64,000 nucleotides of DNA from Acidobacteriota bacterium (GCA_030650395.1 JAUSDY010000139.1:1-64000), one strand, 5' to 3'; shown: positions 50,005 through 59,628, counted from the stretch's first letter. The notes: generated from the sequence alone by a model not told the origin. Made by a program: numbers and translations.

Positions 50005-52923
50005 ATGCGTGCGCGGTTGATTGCCTCCCTCGTCATCTCAGCAGTCACGTTCCTCGCGGCCCCGGCGTCCGCGCAGGACGGCGTGATCTTCGGCTCCGCC
50101 GTGGACAGCACCAAGGCCTCGCTGCCCGGTGTGGCCGTGACGGCGACGCTGATCGACACTGGCCGCGTTTATTCCACGGTGACCGACGAGCGCGGCGAGT
50201 ACCGCTTGCGCGGGCTGGAAGCGGGACGATACAAAGTACAAGCGGAGTTGTCGGGGTTCTCGACCGTGGTCGTGCCCGACATCGAGCTGCTGGTCGGCCA
50301 GAATCGCATGCTGCCGTTTGCGATGCAGGTCGCATCGCTCTCTGAAACACTGACAGTCACGGGCGAGTCGCCGCTGGTCGACATCAGCTCCACGCAGGTC
50401 TCGGGCAACGTCGATCGCCGGCAGATGGAAGAACTGCCGCTGCAGGGACGCAACTGGATGGAGCTGGCGATGCAGGTCAAGGGCATCACCGCCAACGCCG
50501 TCGATACCACGCCCGGCGTTCGCGATCGCCAGTTCCAGTTGAACCTCGACGGACAGGAGATCACGCAGCAGGTCGCCGGCTCCGGCTTCGGCCAGCCCAA
50601 GTTCAGCCGCGAAGCCATCGCCGAGTTCCAGGTTGTCACCAACCTGTTCGATATCACGCAGGGCCGCTCGCTCGGCATCCAGGTGCAGGCGATCTCCAGA
50701 TCGGGGACCAATAACTACGACGGCAGCGTGTACGGCTACTTCCGCGACGACAAGTGGAACGCGAAAGACTTCATCGCGAACCGCGTGTTGCCGTACGCCA
50801 ACCAGCAGCTGGGTGGCGCGTTCGGCGGACCGGTCGTCAAGGACAAGGCACACTTCTTTGCCTCGTTCGAGCGTGAGAACGAGCCGAACACGATCATCAC
50901 CTCGCCCGCGGCGCTGCCGGGCCAGACGTTCTCGTTCGACACCAAGCTCGTCCAGAACAGCTTCCTGGGCCGCGGCGACTGGCAGGCGCGGCCCACTGAT
51001 CACCTGACGGCACGCGCGTCGTACTGGGACTGGGGTAATCCCTTCACGCAGGTCTCCGGCTCGGAGCATCCGTCACAGGCCGCGTCGCGCTATCGCAAGG
51101 CGATCAACGTGGTCGGCACGTGGTCAAAGGTCTTGAGCAACACGACGCTGCAAGAGGTCAAGGTTGGCTACACCCATTTCGACTGGCAGAACCTGCTGGC
51201 GATTCCCGCGCTCGCCAACACGCCCAACTATGTATTCCCCGGACTGACCGTGGGGCAGCGCCGTAACTATCCGCAGGAGTTCTTCCAGAACACCATTAGC
51301 GCGCGCTACGACCTCACCAAGTCGTGGGGCCGGCACGACTCGAAATTCGGCGGCGAGTACCTGCGCTGGCACGACACCGGTCAATGGCAGTTGCTGTCGA
51401 AGGGCGAGTTCATCTTCACGGCCGCGCCCGCCGACCTGAACCGGCGCTTCCCGGCGAGCGCCTGGAACGATCCTTCCAAGTGGGATGTGACGGGCCTCGA
51501 CGCCACCGTGCAGCGTTTCGATCAGAACTTCGGCGACTGGACCATCGACATCCCGCGGCCGACGTGGGCGGTGTGGTTCGGCGACACCTGGCGCATTGCC
51601 GACTCGTTCACGGTGAACTACGGCGTGCGGTGGGACGCCGACTGGGGCGCGCTCGATCCGCCGCACATCACCACCCAGACGAAGTTCAATCCGGTTGGCG
51701 GCCCGCCGTACCCGGACATCGATCTCGGGCCCGGCGATTTGCTGTATCCCAATAACCTGCGCGACATCGGCAGCGTGGCGCCGCGTGGCGGCTTCACCTG
51801 GAATGTCGGCGGCGACGGCAACTTCGTGATTCGCGGCGGCAGCGGCCTCTACTACAGCATTCCGGACTCGAACACGACCTTCAGCATCCAGTCGTTCAAC
51901 GGTGAGCGCATTCTGGTGAATTCGTTCCCGAACGACGGGCAGCCGGGGTTCCTCGCCGACCCGACGCGCGGCCGCACGCCGCAGGATTTCCTGTCGGGCC
52001 GCTTCCCGCTGCCGGCGCAGAGCCCGCGCGTGATTGCGCACGACTACCAGATGCCGTCGACCTGGCAGAGCATCATCGGGTTTCAGAAGTCGATCGGCAC
52101 CCAGCTCGGGGTCGAGGCCGACCTCACGCACTGGAAGGGCTACCACTTCGCGCGGCAGCGCGACCCGAACATGTTCTTCAACCCGGCGACCGGCTACAAC
52201 CGCAACCCGGCACAGGGCCGCCCGGATCCGGCGTACACGCAGATCCAGTGGCTCGAGTCGAGCGGTCATGCCGACTATTCCGCGCTCTCGACCGGCATCA
52301 ACCGCCGCTACCGCAACAACTGGCAGGCAGGGCTCACCTATACCCTGATGCTCTTCATGAACGACGACACGACGGGATTCCAGTACCAGGGGAACAACCC
52401 GTTCCAACCGGATGCGGAATGGGCCCGCTCGACCGACTTCCAGCGCCACACCGTTCGGCTAAACGGCATCTGGCGTCTGCCTTACGATTTGTCGCTGTCG
52501 GGTGCGTATCTCTTCGGGTCCGGCAATTACTACAACACGACCTACGCGGCCAATCCGTTCGGCGGCACCGGAACGAATCGCTACGTGACGGCGCCGCTCA
52601 CGGTGACCGCGCCGGCCTCGACCCCGGACTCGCTCGATCGCTTCGACGGAAAATCAACCTACGCCGTCGGCGAAATCGTGCCGCGCAACGCCCTCGTTGG
52701 GAAGCCGCTGCACCGCATGGACATGCGGTTGTCGAAGGACATCAACCTGCCGGCCGGCATCAAGCTGACGGGCATCGCCGAGGTCTTCAACCTCACCAAC
52801 CACAAGAACTTCGGCGCTTACAACGCGCAGCTGAACTCGACGACGTTCGGCCAGCCGCGGCAGAACTTGCTGAATGCGTATCAGCCGCGGGTGATGCAGT
52901 TGGCGTTTAAAGTTAGTTTCTGA
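50005..52923 (+). CDS. TonB-dependent receptor with carboxypeptidase-regulatory-like domain
   Basis: Signal peptide; SLPGVAVTATLIDTGRVYSTVTDERGEYRLRGLEAGRYKVQAELSGF; C-terminal VMQLAFKVSF. Confidence 0.93.
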   Translation: MRARLIASLVISAVTFLAAPASAQDGVIFGSAVDSTKASLPGVAVTATLIDTGRVYSTVTDERGEYRLRGLEAGRYKVQAELSGFSTVVVPDIELLVGQNRMLPFAMQVASLSETLTVTGESPLVDISSTQVSGNVDRRQMEELPLQGRNWMELAMQVKGITANAVDTTPGVRDRQFQLNLDGQEITQQVAGSGFGQPKFSREAIAEFQVVTNLFDITQGRSLGIQVQAISRSGTNNYDGSVYGYFRDDKWNAKDFIANRVLPYANQQLGGAFGGPVVKDKAHFFASFERENEPNTIITSPAALPGQTFSFDTKLVQNSFLGRGDWQARPTDHLTARASYWDWGNPFTQVSGSEHPSQAASRYRKAINVVGTWSKVLSNTTLQEVKVGYTHFDWQNLLAIPALANTPNYVFPGLTVGQRRNYPQEFFQNTISARYDLTKSWGRHDSKFGGEYLRWHDTGQWQLLSKGEFIFTAAPADLNRRFPASAWNDPSKWDVTGLDATVQRFDQNFGDWTIDIPRPTWAVWFGDTWRIADSFTVNYGVRWDADWGALDPPHITTQTKFNPVGGPPYPDIDLGPGDLLYPNNLRDIGSVAPRGGFTWNVGGDGNFVIRGGSGLYYSIPDSNTTFSIQSFNGERILVNSFPNDGQPGFLADPTRGRTPQDFLSGRFPLPAQSPRVIAHDYQMPSTWQSIIGFQKSIGTQLGVEADLTHWKGYHFARQRDPNMFFNPATGYNRNPAQGRPDPAYTQIQWLESSGHADYSALSTGINRRYRNNWQAGLTYTLMLFMNDDTTGFQYQGNNPFQPDAEWARSTDFQRHTVRLNGIWRLPYDLSLSGAYLFGSGNYYNTTYAANPFGGTGTNRYVTAPLTVTAPASTPDSLDRFDGKSTYAVGEIVPRNALVGKPLHRMDMRLSKDINLPAGIKLTGIAEVFNLTNHKNFGAYNAQLNSTTFGQPRQNLLNAYQPRVMQLAFKVSF

Positions 52924-53096
52924 GGTTCCTCACGGAGGTTCCTCACGGAGGTTCCTCACGCAGGTTCCTCACGGGGGTTCCTCACGGGGGTTCGTTACGA
53001 AGGTTCTCGCGAGCGTTCGTCGAACCCTCCTCGTGAAGAACCCTCGTGAAGAACCCTCGTGGGGAACCCTCGTCAAGAACCTTCGTGAGGAACTAT
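52924..53096. repeat. ~15-bp tandem repeat GGTTCCTCACGGAG with inverted copies (giant hairpin, family F6)
   Basis: (aggttcctcacggagg)n left arm, (cctcgtgaagaac)n right arm, ending cgtgaggaac; between convergent genes. Confidence 0.92.
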
Positions 53097-53659
53097 TCGT
53101 CCCGCAAGGCCACGTTCGGATTCAGCCCCGCGGCGCGCCGCGCCGGTATCCAAGCCGCAAACGCCGCCACTCCCGCGAACAATACTGCCATCGTTGTGTA
53201 AGTGGCCGGGTCGGTTGCCGTGACTCCGACCAGCAGGCTGGCCATCACGCGCGTCAGCGCCACCGCTGCGACCACACCGAGCACGATTCCGACGACGCTG
53301 AGGCGCATGCCCTGGCCGATCACCAGCCTGAGAATGCTGCCATGGGTGGCGCCGAACGCCATGCGCACGCCGATCTCAGTGGTCCGTTGGTGGACGGTCG
53401 CGGCCAGCACACCGTAGAGTCCGATCATCGCGAGAATTGCCGCCACGCCCGCGAAGCCGGGCGGGAGCGGGAAGTCGACGACGTTGCGGTTGCGCAAGTC
53501 GGACCAGACCGTGCCGAGCCGTGCGGCCTCGTTGTAGGGGAGCGGGCGCAGCAACACGGCGTTGACGACGCTGAAGATCGCGGTGGTGGCGCCGATGCCC
53601 AGTGCGATCGTGAGGACCGCGGTGACGGTAAAGGCGGGCTGCCGGCGAAGGCTGCGCAC
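53093..53659 (-). pseudogene. Internally deleted ADOP/FtsX-MacB-like ABC permease
   Basis: N-terminal [42 protein letters not shown] joined directly to C-terminal [27 protein letters not shown]...[17 protein letters not shown]. Confidence 0.75.
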
Positions 53660-53690
53660 CGCGAACGTCAGGTCGCGTACGAACGTTGGG

Positions 53691-53755
53691 TACTTGAGGA
53701 CTTGGGGGCTTGGTATTTCCCAAGCCCTCCAGCCCTCGAGCCCTCAAGCCCGCGA
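53691..53755. repeat. GGACTTGGGGGCTTGG / CCAAGCCCTC inverted tandem repeat (family F3)
   Basis: acttgaggacttgggggcttggtatttcccaagccctccagccctcgagccctcaag. Confidence 0.88.
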
Positions 53756-53758
53756 TCG

Positions 53759-55840
53759 TTAGTGGGTGGTCGTGACCTGCGGACCCTTCTTCAAGCCCTG
53801 GATCTGCAGCACCGGCACGCCCGGCTGCTCCTTGAGCACTTCCTTGCGATAGAGCTTCTCCATCTCGGCGTGATGGCGCAGCTCGTCGGGGGTGAGGTCC
53901 TTCTTCTTGCGCGCCGCGATCTTCTCGTCGCGCGAGTTCTTCGCGATACCGAGTACGTCCAGATCGGTCTGGATGCCGGCGGCCACCGCTTCAGGATTGA
54001 GCTTCAGCGTGTGCTCGGAGCTGCTGAGCGGCACCGATTTGTTGCCGGCGAAGATCTCGTGACGGCCGTGCTCGTCGTACCACTTGGTGAGCGTGGCGGT
54101 CATGTGCATCTTCTCGATGATGTTGCGCCAGCCGATGCCGGTGTTGTAGGCGCAGAACGAGATCTCGCCCATCTGCGTGGCATACGGGATGATGCACATC
54201 TCGGTGCGGCGGAAGTCGTAGTTGAACAGATCCTGGAACCACATGCCCGCGATGAACAGGAAGTTCCAGCGATCGGCGCGGCGCTTCTCGATGTCGGCCT
54301 TGGTGCGATCGCCACCGACCTTGCCGTAGTCCTTGCCGGTGGCGCCGAAGGTCTTGTCGAACTTCTTCAACAGGTCGCTGAGCTTGAAATGCGTCGGCGA
54401 TTTGAACGAGTCGTAATTGCGCGCCAGCGCCAGCGCCATGCCCGCGACGGTCAGGAACTTGCCGCGCGCCGCGTCGTTGACCAGCGAGACGTCCTTCGCC
54501 AGCTGCTCGGCCTTGAGGAACGCGGTGACCGGGACGGCCTCCTTGGTGTCCTTGTCGATCATCACGGCCATGCCGATGCCGCAGTTGGGGTGGCAGCCGC
54601 AGGTGAGGTTGCCCCACTCGGTATCCGGGCCCTTGGCGATGTCGGCCCAGTCGGTGAACGTGCCCATGAACGAGATCGGGAACCAGTCGCGCACCGGCTC
54701 GCCGAGGCCGGTCTGGTTCTTCACGTCGTGGGCGAGGTGCGACAGCGTGTAGCGCTGCGCGGCGCGCCGCTCGGGCGTGACCTCTTCGTCGCGGCCGGTG
54801 AAGCTGACGGGCTGGAACGACAGGAAGTTGATCCGCTTGGGATTGTCGAGCGCGAACTCGATGATGCGGCCGACCTGCTCGTTGTTGACGCCGTTGACGA
54901 TCGTCACGACCGGCACGATGTCGACGCCGGCGCTGTGGAGGTTCTCGATGGCGCGCAGCTTGACGTCGAACAGGTTGCCGACGCGGCGGTGCGCGTTGGC
55001 GGCGTTGCCGATGCCGTCAAACTGCAGGTAGGCGTAGCGCAGGCCCGCTTCGGCCGCGGCCTTCGCGAAGTCGAAGCTCTTGGCGAACTCGATGCCGTTG
55101 GTGGCCGCCTGCACCGAGCTGTAGCCGACCTTGCGCGCGTAGCGCACCGCGTCGAGGAAGTAGGGCGAGAGCGTCGGCTCGCCGCCCGAGAACTGCACCG
55201 ACATCTGGCGCTTCGGCTTGATCGTGATGGCGTTGTCGAGCACCGTCTTGATGTCGTGCCACGTCAGCTCGTGCACGAAGCCGACCTGGTTGGCGTCCAT
55301 GAAGCACGGGTCGCACATCATGTTGCAGCGATTGGTGAGGTCGACGGTCAGCACCGAGCCGCGGCCGTGCTTGATGGTGCTGCTGCCGTGGTTATGGAGC
55401 TTCTCGTCGTTGTGCGCGCGGATGTCGCGGCCCGGGAACACCTCCTCGAGGTGCTTGAAGAACGCGGTGTCGATCGCCATCGTGTCTTCGAAGTGCCCGT
55501 GGATCGGGCAGTCCTTGATCATCACGATCTTGCCGTCCTTCTCGTCGATGGTCGCCTTGATCTCGCCGACCTTTTCGTTGAGCAGGGTTTCGAGCGGCCG
55601 CGTGCCGTCGAGAATCGCCTGGCGCGCTTCGCGCACGCAGGTCGGGCACAGCGAATCGGTCTGGCGCGGCCAGCCCAGCGGCGGCTTGGTCTTCTGGTGC
55701 GACTTCAGCAGCGGCTTGTCCGACCATCGCGGCGTCATCGAAGGGTTGGGGCTGATCTTGTTGAGCTGCGAAAACACCTGCCAGATGCCGTTGGCAGCGA
55801 TCGACAAACCCTTTTCCGCGTACTTAATTGGCGCGTGCAT
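53759..55840 (-). CDS. Radical SAM protein resembling tetraether lipid synthase (Tes/MJ0619-like)
   Basis: SLCPTCV...CPIHGHFE N-terminal Cys region; DLTNRCNMMCDPCFMDANQVGFVHE; VQFSGGEPTLS; QAATNGIEFAKS; LQFDGIG. Confidence 0.85.
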   Translation of the reverse strand: MHAPIKYAEKGLSIAANGIWQVFSQLNKISPNPSMTPRWSDKPLLKSHQKTKPPLGWPRQTDSLCPTCVREARQAILDGTRPLETLLNEKVGEIKATIDEKDGKIVMIKDCPIHGHFEDTMAIDTAFFKHLEEVFPGRDIRAHNDEKLHNHGSSTIKHGRGSVLTVDLTNRCNMMCDPCFMDANQVGFVHELTWHDIKTVLDNAITIKPKRQMSVQFSGGEPTLSPYFLDAVRYARKVGYSSVQAATNGIEFAKSFDFAKAAAEAGLRYAYLQFDGIGNAANAHRRVGNLFDVKLRAIENLHSAGVDIVPVVTIVNGVNNEQVGRIIEFALDNPKRINFLSFQPVSFTGRDEEVTPERRAAQRYTLSHLAHDVKNQTGLGEPVRDWFPISFMGTFTDWADIAKGPDTEWGNLTCGCHPNCGIGMAVMIDKDTKEAVPVTAFLKAEQLAKDVSLVNDAARGKFLTVAGMALALARNYDSFKSPTHFKLSDLLKKFDKTFGATGKDYGKVGGDRTKADIEKRRADRWNFLFIAGMWFQDLFNYDFRRTEMCIIPYATQMGEISFCAYNTGIGWRNIIEKMHMTATLTKWYDEHGRHEIFAGNKSVPLSSSEHTLKLNPEAVAAGIQTDLDVLGIAKNSRDEKIAARKKKDLTPDELRHHAEMEKLYRKEVLKEQPGVPVLQIQGLKKGPQVTTTH

Positions 55841-55861
55841 GAGCGATCCTCAGGGAATCTT

Positions 55862-55882
55862 GGCGGAACTAAAGTTCCGCCC
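55862..55882. repeat. Palindrome GGCGGAACTAAAGTTCCGCC (family F12)
   Basis: Read directly upstream of 53759-55840. Confidence 0.85.
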
Positions 55883-56093
55883 TACACAATCAGGCTCTGC
55901 CGTATCGATCGACGTCAACTCACGGCCCGTAAGTGGTTGAGTTCACGCTATCTTACGGACTTCTTGTGCGATTTTGCACAGGGATCGGGGAGCGGGCCGA
56001 AGCAGGCCCTGAACGGGCAATGGACGATGTGAACGGCCAATCACCGACAGAAAAAGTCGGCGATTCAGATGTTATTCTCGCGCGACGGCTGCA

Positions 56094-56158
56094 GGGGTCA
56101 GGGCTCAGGGATCAGCGACTCCTTGCGAGTGATGCGCTGATCCCTGATCTCTGATCCC
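56094..56158. repeat. Inverted repeat GGGTCAGGGCTCAGGGATCAGCG...CGCTGATCCCTGATCTCTGATCCC
   Basis: Read directly, upstream of 56186-57814. Confidence 0.88.
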
Positions 56159-56185
56159 AATTCTGAAAAGACCAAGGAGAAGGAA

Positions 56186-57814
56186 ATGAAGCGACTAATA
56201 ACGGTGTGCTGTATTTGTCTGGGGCTCGCGTTGGCCAACTCGCCGGCGTGGGCGCAAACCGAACAACACGATCACGCCGGCAAAGGCGCGATTAAAGCGG
56301 GTACGGTCAACTTCGAAACCTCGTGCAACCCCGCCGTCAAGGCCGACTTCAATCTCGCGGTCGCCGAGCTCCACTCCTTCTGGTTTCCCGAAGCGCGATC
56401 GATCTTCGAGAGCGTGCTGAAAAGGGATCCGACGTGCGCGATTGCGTACTGGGGCATCGGTCTGACCTACTGGGGCAACCCGTTCGCAGGACAGCGATCG
56501 CCGCAGACGATCGCCCTGGGCAAGGCCGCGCTCGACAAGGGCCTGGCCACCGGCACGCCGACCGCTCGCGAAAAGGGCTTCCTCACTGCGGTCGCCGGAC
56601 TGTTCTCGAGCGCCGATGTGACCACGCAGCGGGCGCGCGTGGTGGCCTACGAAGGCGCGACCGAACTGGTGGCGAGTCAAAACTTGACCGATATGGAGGC
56701 GCGGATCTTCTGGGCGTTAGCCATCGCGCAGACCGCGCTCCCGACCGACAAGACCTTCGCGCAGAACTTGCGCGCGGCGGAGATCCTCGAGCCGCTCTAC
56801 AAGAAGAACCCGAACCATCCTGGCCTCGCGCACTACATCATTCACTCCTACGACGTGCCCGCGCTCGCCGCCAAGGCGCTGCCCGCGGCGCGCGCCTATG
56901 CGGACATCGCACCGTCCGTGCCGCACGCGCTGCACATGCCGTCGCACACCTTCACCCGCGTGGGTGCATGGAAGGAATCGGTCGCCACTAACATCAAGTC
57001 GGCAGCGGAAGCCGAGAAGACCGGCGGATATAGCGAAGGCATGCACGCGATGGACTACGAGACCTACGCCTACCTGCAGATGGGCATGGACAAGGAAGCC
57101 AAGGCCGTACTCGATCACGCGATGGTGGTTGGGGCTGCGGCGGCCGGTACCGCGCCGGTTCCAGGCGCCACTGGATCGAACACCTTTGCCTTCGCGGCGA
57201 TCCCCGCCAGGTACGCGATGGAGCGCGGCCAGTGGGCCGACGCCATGATGCTCAAGCCGACGCCCGCGCCGAACACGCCGTATACCGAGGCGATCACGCA
57301 CTTTGCGCGCGCGGTCGGCGCCGCCCGCGCCGGCAAGCCGGCGGAGGCCGCTGCGGACATCGCGCGGTTGGCTGCGATTCGCGATCGCGAAATCGAAATG
57401 AAGGACGCCTACTGGACCGAGCAGGTCGACATCCAGCGGCGCGTGGCCGAGGCCTGGGTCATGTACGCGCAGGGACAGAAGGCCGAGGGCATCGCGGCGT
57501 TAACGGCCGCGGCCGACGCCGAAGACAAGACCGACAAGTCGGCGGTGACGCCCGGTCCGCTCGCGCCGGCGCGCGAGCTGCTCGGCTTCATGCTGCTCGA
57601 GGCCAACCGTCCGAAGGAAGCCCTGGTGGCGTTCGAGGCGGTGGCCAAGAAAGAACCGAACCGCTTCCTCGCGCTCTACGGCGCGGGTCAGGCGGCTGAA
57701 GCGACGAAACAGAAGTCGAAGGCGAAGGCTTACTACAAGCAGATCGTCGAGATCTGCGAGGACGCGGGCACGGAACGGCCCGAGCTCCAGTACGCGAGAA
57801 AGGCCGCCAGGTAG
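56186..57814 (+). CDS. Secreted TPR-like hypothetical protein
   Basis: Signal peptide; ARSIFESVLKRDPTCAIAYWGIGLTYWGNP; HYIIHSYDVPALAAKALPAARAYADIAPSVPHALHMPSHTFTRVG. Confidence 0.88.
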   Translation: MKRLITVCCICLGLALANSPAWAQTEQHDHAGKGAIKAGTVNFETSCNPAVKADFNLAVAELHSFWFPEARSIFESVLKRDPTCAIAYWGIGLTYWGNPFAGQRSPQTIALGKAALDKGLATGTPTAREKGFLTAVAGLFSSADVTTQRARVVAYEGATELVASQNLTDMEARIFWALAIAQTALPTDKTFAQNLRAAEILEPLYKKNPNHPGLAHYIIHSYDVPALAAKALPAARAYADIAPSVPHALHMPSHTFTRVGAWKESVATNIKSAAEAEKTGGYSEGMHAMDYETYAYLQMGMDKEAKAVLDHAMVVGAAAAGTAPVPGATGSNTFAFAAIPARYAMERGQWADAMMLKPTPAPNTPYTEAITHFARAVGAARAGKPAEAAADIARLAAIRDREIEMKDAYWTEQVDIQRRVAEAWVMYAQGQKAEGIAALTAAADAEDKTDKSAVTPGPLAPARELLGFMLLEANRPKEALVAFEAVAKKEPNRFLALYGAGQAAEATKQKSKAKAYYKQIVEICEDAGTERPELQYARKAAR

Positions 57815-57860
57815 AGGCGGTCTCGCCGAAGCGCATGGCGCGAAGGCGGAAGACCCGCCT
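57815..57860. repeat. REP-like palindrome AGGCGGTCT-CGCCGAAGCGCATGGCGCGAAGGCG-GAAGACCCGCCT
   Basis: Nested stems read directly; related to 21259-21289. Confidence 0.8.
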
Positions 57861-58080
57861 AGGCAGCGCGGCGTAGCGGAGGCGATTGCGCGGCTGGTAA
57901 CGGCCGCGCAATCCGCTTCCATGAATACGCGGTGCGCACCACCGCGTAGATCACGAACGCGGCCGCATGGTCCCACGTCAGCCGGCGCGTGGCCGCCTGC
58001 TGCATCGCGCCATCGAACGCGACGATCAGGCACACCAGCACGCTGACCTCCGCGCAAAGCGCGAGGATCAACCACTTCAT
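57859..58080 (-). CDS. Small two-TM hypothetical protein
   Basis: 73 aa MKWLILALCAEVSVLVCLIVAFDGAMQQAATRRLTWDHAAAFVIYAVVRTAY. Confidence 0.6.
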   Translation of the reverse strand: MKWLILALCAEVSVLVCLIVAFDGAMQQAATRRLTWDHAAAFVIYAVVRTAYSWKRIARPLPAAQSPPLRRAA

Positions 58081-58148
58081 TGAGTTGTCTCCTTGGCAGC
58101 CGCCCGCGAGGCCGGCTGATGCGGCGCATTGTGCCACAGCCGGCGCCG

Positions 58149-59372
58149 TTACGAGCGTCCGCTCGTCACAAAATTCCGCAATCTCTCGAGCGCGGCCGTG
58201 ACGATGGCCTCAGTGGCTGCAAAGCATACGCGGATGTAGCCTTCGCCATCACTGCCGAAACCGGCTCCCGGCGCGACGGCCAGTCCGGTTTCCTCGAGCA
58301 GCCGCAAGGCGAACGCGGTTGAATCGGTCAGTCCTTCGATCCGCGGGAAGGCGTAGAAGGCGCCTTGGGGCTCGGGCAACGACACCCCTGGCATTGACGA
58401 CAGGCTCGCCATGACCTGCTCGCGGCGGCGCGCATAATGCGCCCGCAGCTCCTCGATGTACGGCTCACCGTCGCGCAGGGCGACGATGCCCGCTTGCTGC
58501 ACCATCGCCGTGGCGTTCGACGTCATGAACTCCACGGCCTGGTACATCGTCTTGATGGTGGCCTCGCTGCTCTGCGCCCAACCGAGCCGCCATCCGGTCA
58601 TGTTGTAGGTCTTCGAGAAACTGTTGACGACGATCAGCCGGTCCTTGTTGGCGACGACGCGCGCGAACGATGGGGCGACCTGTGGCGATAAACCTGCAGG
58701 CGGCGACAAACCTGCTGGTGGCGACAAACCTTTAGGTTTATCGACCGTGTCGTACACGAGGCGCTCGTAGACCTCGACTGCCAGGATGACCACATCGTGG
58801 CGCCGGGCCAACTGCGCGAGCGCGCGTTGTTCGTCGACGGTCATCATCCATCCCGTCGGGTTCGACGGGCTGTTGACGATCAGCATGCGGGTGTTGCGGT
58901 CGACGGCCTTGGCGATGCGATCGAGATCGAGACGGAACCGCCGGCCGTCTCGGGCCAGCGGCGCCGGCCGCGGCTCGCCGCCGGCCATGATCACGCCATT
59001 CGAGAAGATCGCGTAGGCGGGGGAAACAATGACAGCGTTGTCGCCGCGCCCGACAAAGGCGCGGATGGCGGCGTAGATCGCCATCGAGCCGCCGACGGTG
59101 CTCATGATCTCGCTCGCGCGGTACGAGACGCCCTGCAGCTCGTCGATCTTCGCCGCGATGGCCTCGCGCAGCTCGATGCATCCGGCGGTGTGCGTGTAGA
59201 AGGTGTGGCCGCCGAGCGCGGCTTGATGCGCCGCGTCGCAGATAAATGCGGGCGTGGGCATGTCGGACTCGCCGTAACAGAGTTTGATCGATTCCGGCAT
59301 GCTCTCGGCCGCCGTGGCGATGCGAACCATCGGGGATTCAGCGACGCCTGAGAGTTCCGGCCTGAACTTCAC
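58149..59372 (-). CDS. PLP-dependent (class I/II) aminotransferase
   Basis: NSPSNPTGWM, VVNSFSKTYNMTGWRLGWA; contains repeat-derived insert KGLSPPAGLSPPAGLSPQ. Confidence 0.92.
   Translation of the reverse strand: MKFRPELSGVAESPMVRIATAAESMPESIKLCYGESDMPTPAFICDAAHQAALGGHTFYTHTAGCIELREAIAAKIDELQGVSYRASEIMSTVGGSMAIYAAIRAFVGRGDNAVIVSPAYAIFSNGVIMAGGEPRPAPLARDGRRFRLDLDRIAKAVDRNTRMLIVNSPSNPTGWMMTVDEQRALAQLARRHDVVILAVEVYERLVYDTVDKPKGLSPPAGLSPPAGLSPQVAPSFARVVANKDRLIVVNSFSKTYNMTGWRLGWAQSSEATIKTMYQAVEFMTSNATAMVQQAGIVALRDGEPYIEELRAHYARRREQVMASLSSMPGVSLPEPQGAFYAFPRIEGLTDSTAFALRLLEETGLAVAPGAGFGSDGEGYIRVCFAATEAIVTAALERLRNFVTSGRS
58684..58743. repeat. In-frame F7 repeat (GGCGACAAACCT)n ending in palindrome CGACAAACCTTTAGGTTTATCG
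   Basis: ggcgataaacctgcaggcggcgacaaacctgctggtggcgacaaacctttaggtttatcg; matches the intergenic copy at 24659-24711. Confidence 0.9.
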
Positions 59373-59400
59373 CAGCGAATCTTAGCCGCGGGCGGGCAAG

Positions 59401-59583
59401 CGCGGAGAGGTATCTCCCGGCGTTCGCTCTCGCCCGGCGGTCAAATCTTCCTCGCCGCATTAATCGCCCCAGCGATGGACGCGCCAAAGACGGCAAGACG
59501 CCTGCGTGGGCTCCGGTCGATTTGACGACGGATCCTTGTCGTCGCCTCGCTCGAACGCTCACGCCGGGAGACACCTCTCCGCG
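59401..59583. repeat. 183-bp palindromic element with 23-bp arms
   Basis: cgcggagaggtatctcccggcgt ... acgccgggagacacctctccgcg (22/23), inner gtcaaatc/gatttgac. Confidence 0.9.
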
Positions 59584-59628
59584 TTACGCCCGCGCACGGC
59601 AGTAATCGCAGCCGGAGGGCGCGGAGAC

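Noticed and set aside
53759-55840. RiPP biosynthetic gene cluster around the radical SAM gene
   Set aside because: No precursor peptide, RRE, peptidase or transporter set adjacent; sequence pattern fits Tes-like enzymes better.
53033-56032. 999-aa plus-strand ORF
   Set aside because: Antisense shadow of the radical SAM gene and permease relic; low-complexity R/V/L/E-rich translation with no domain motifs, typical of high-GC antisense frames.
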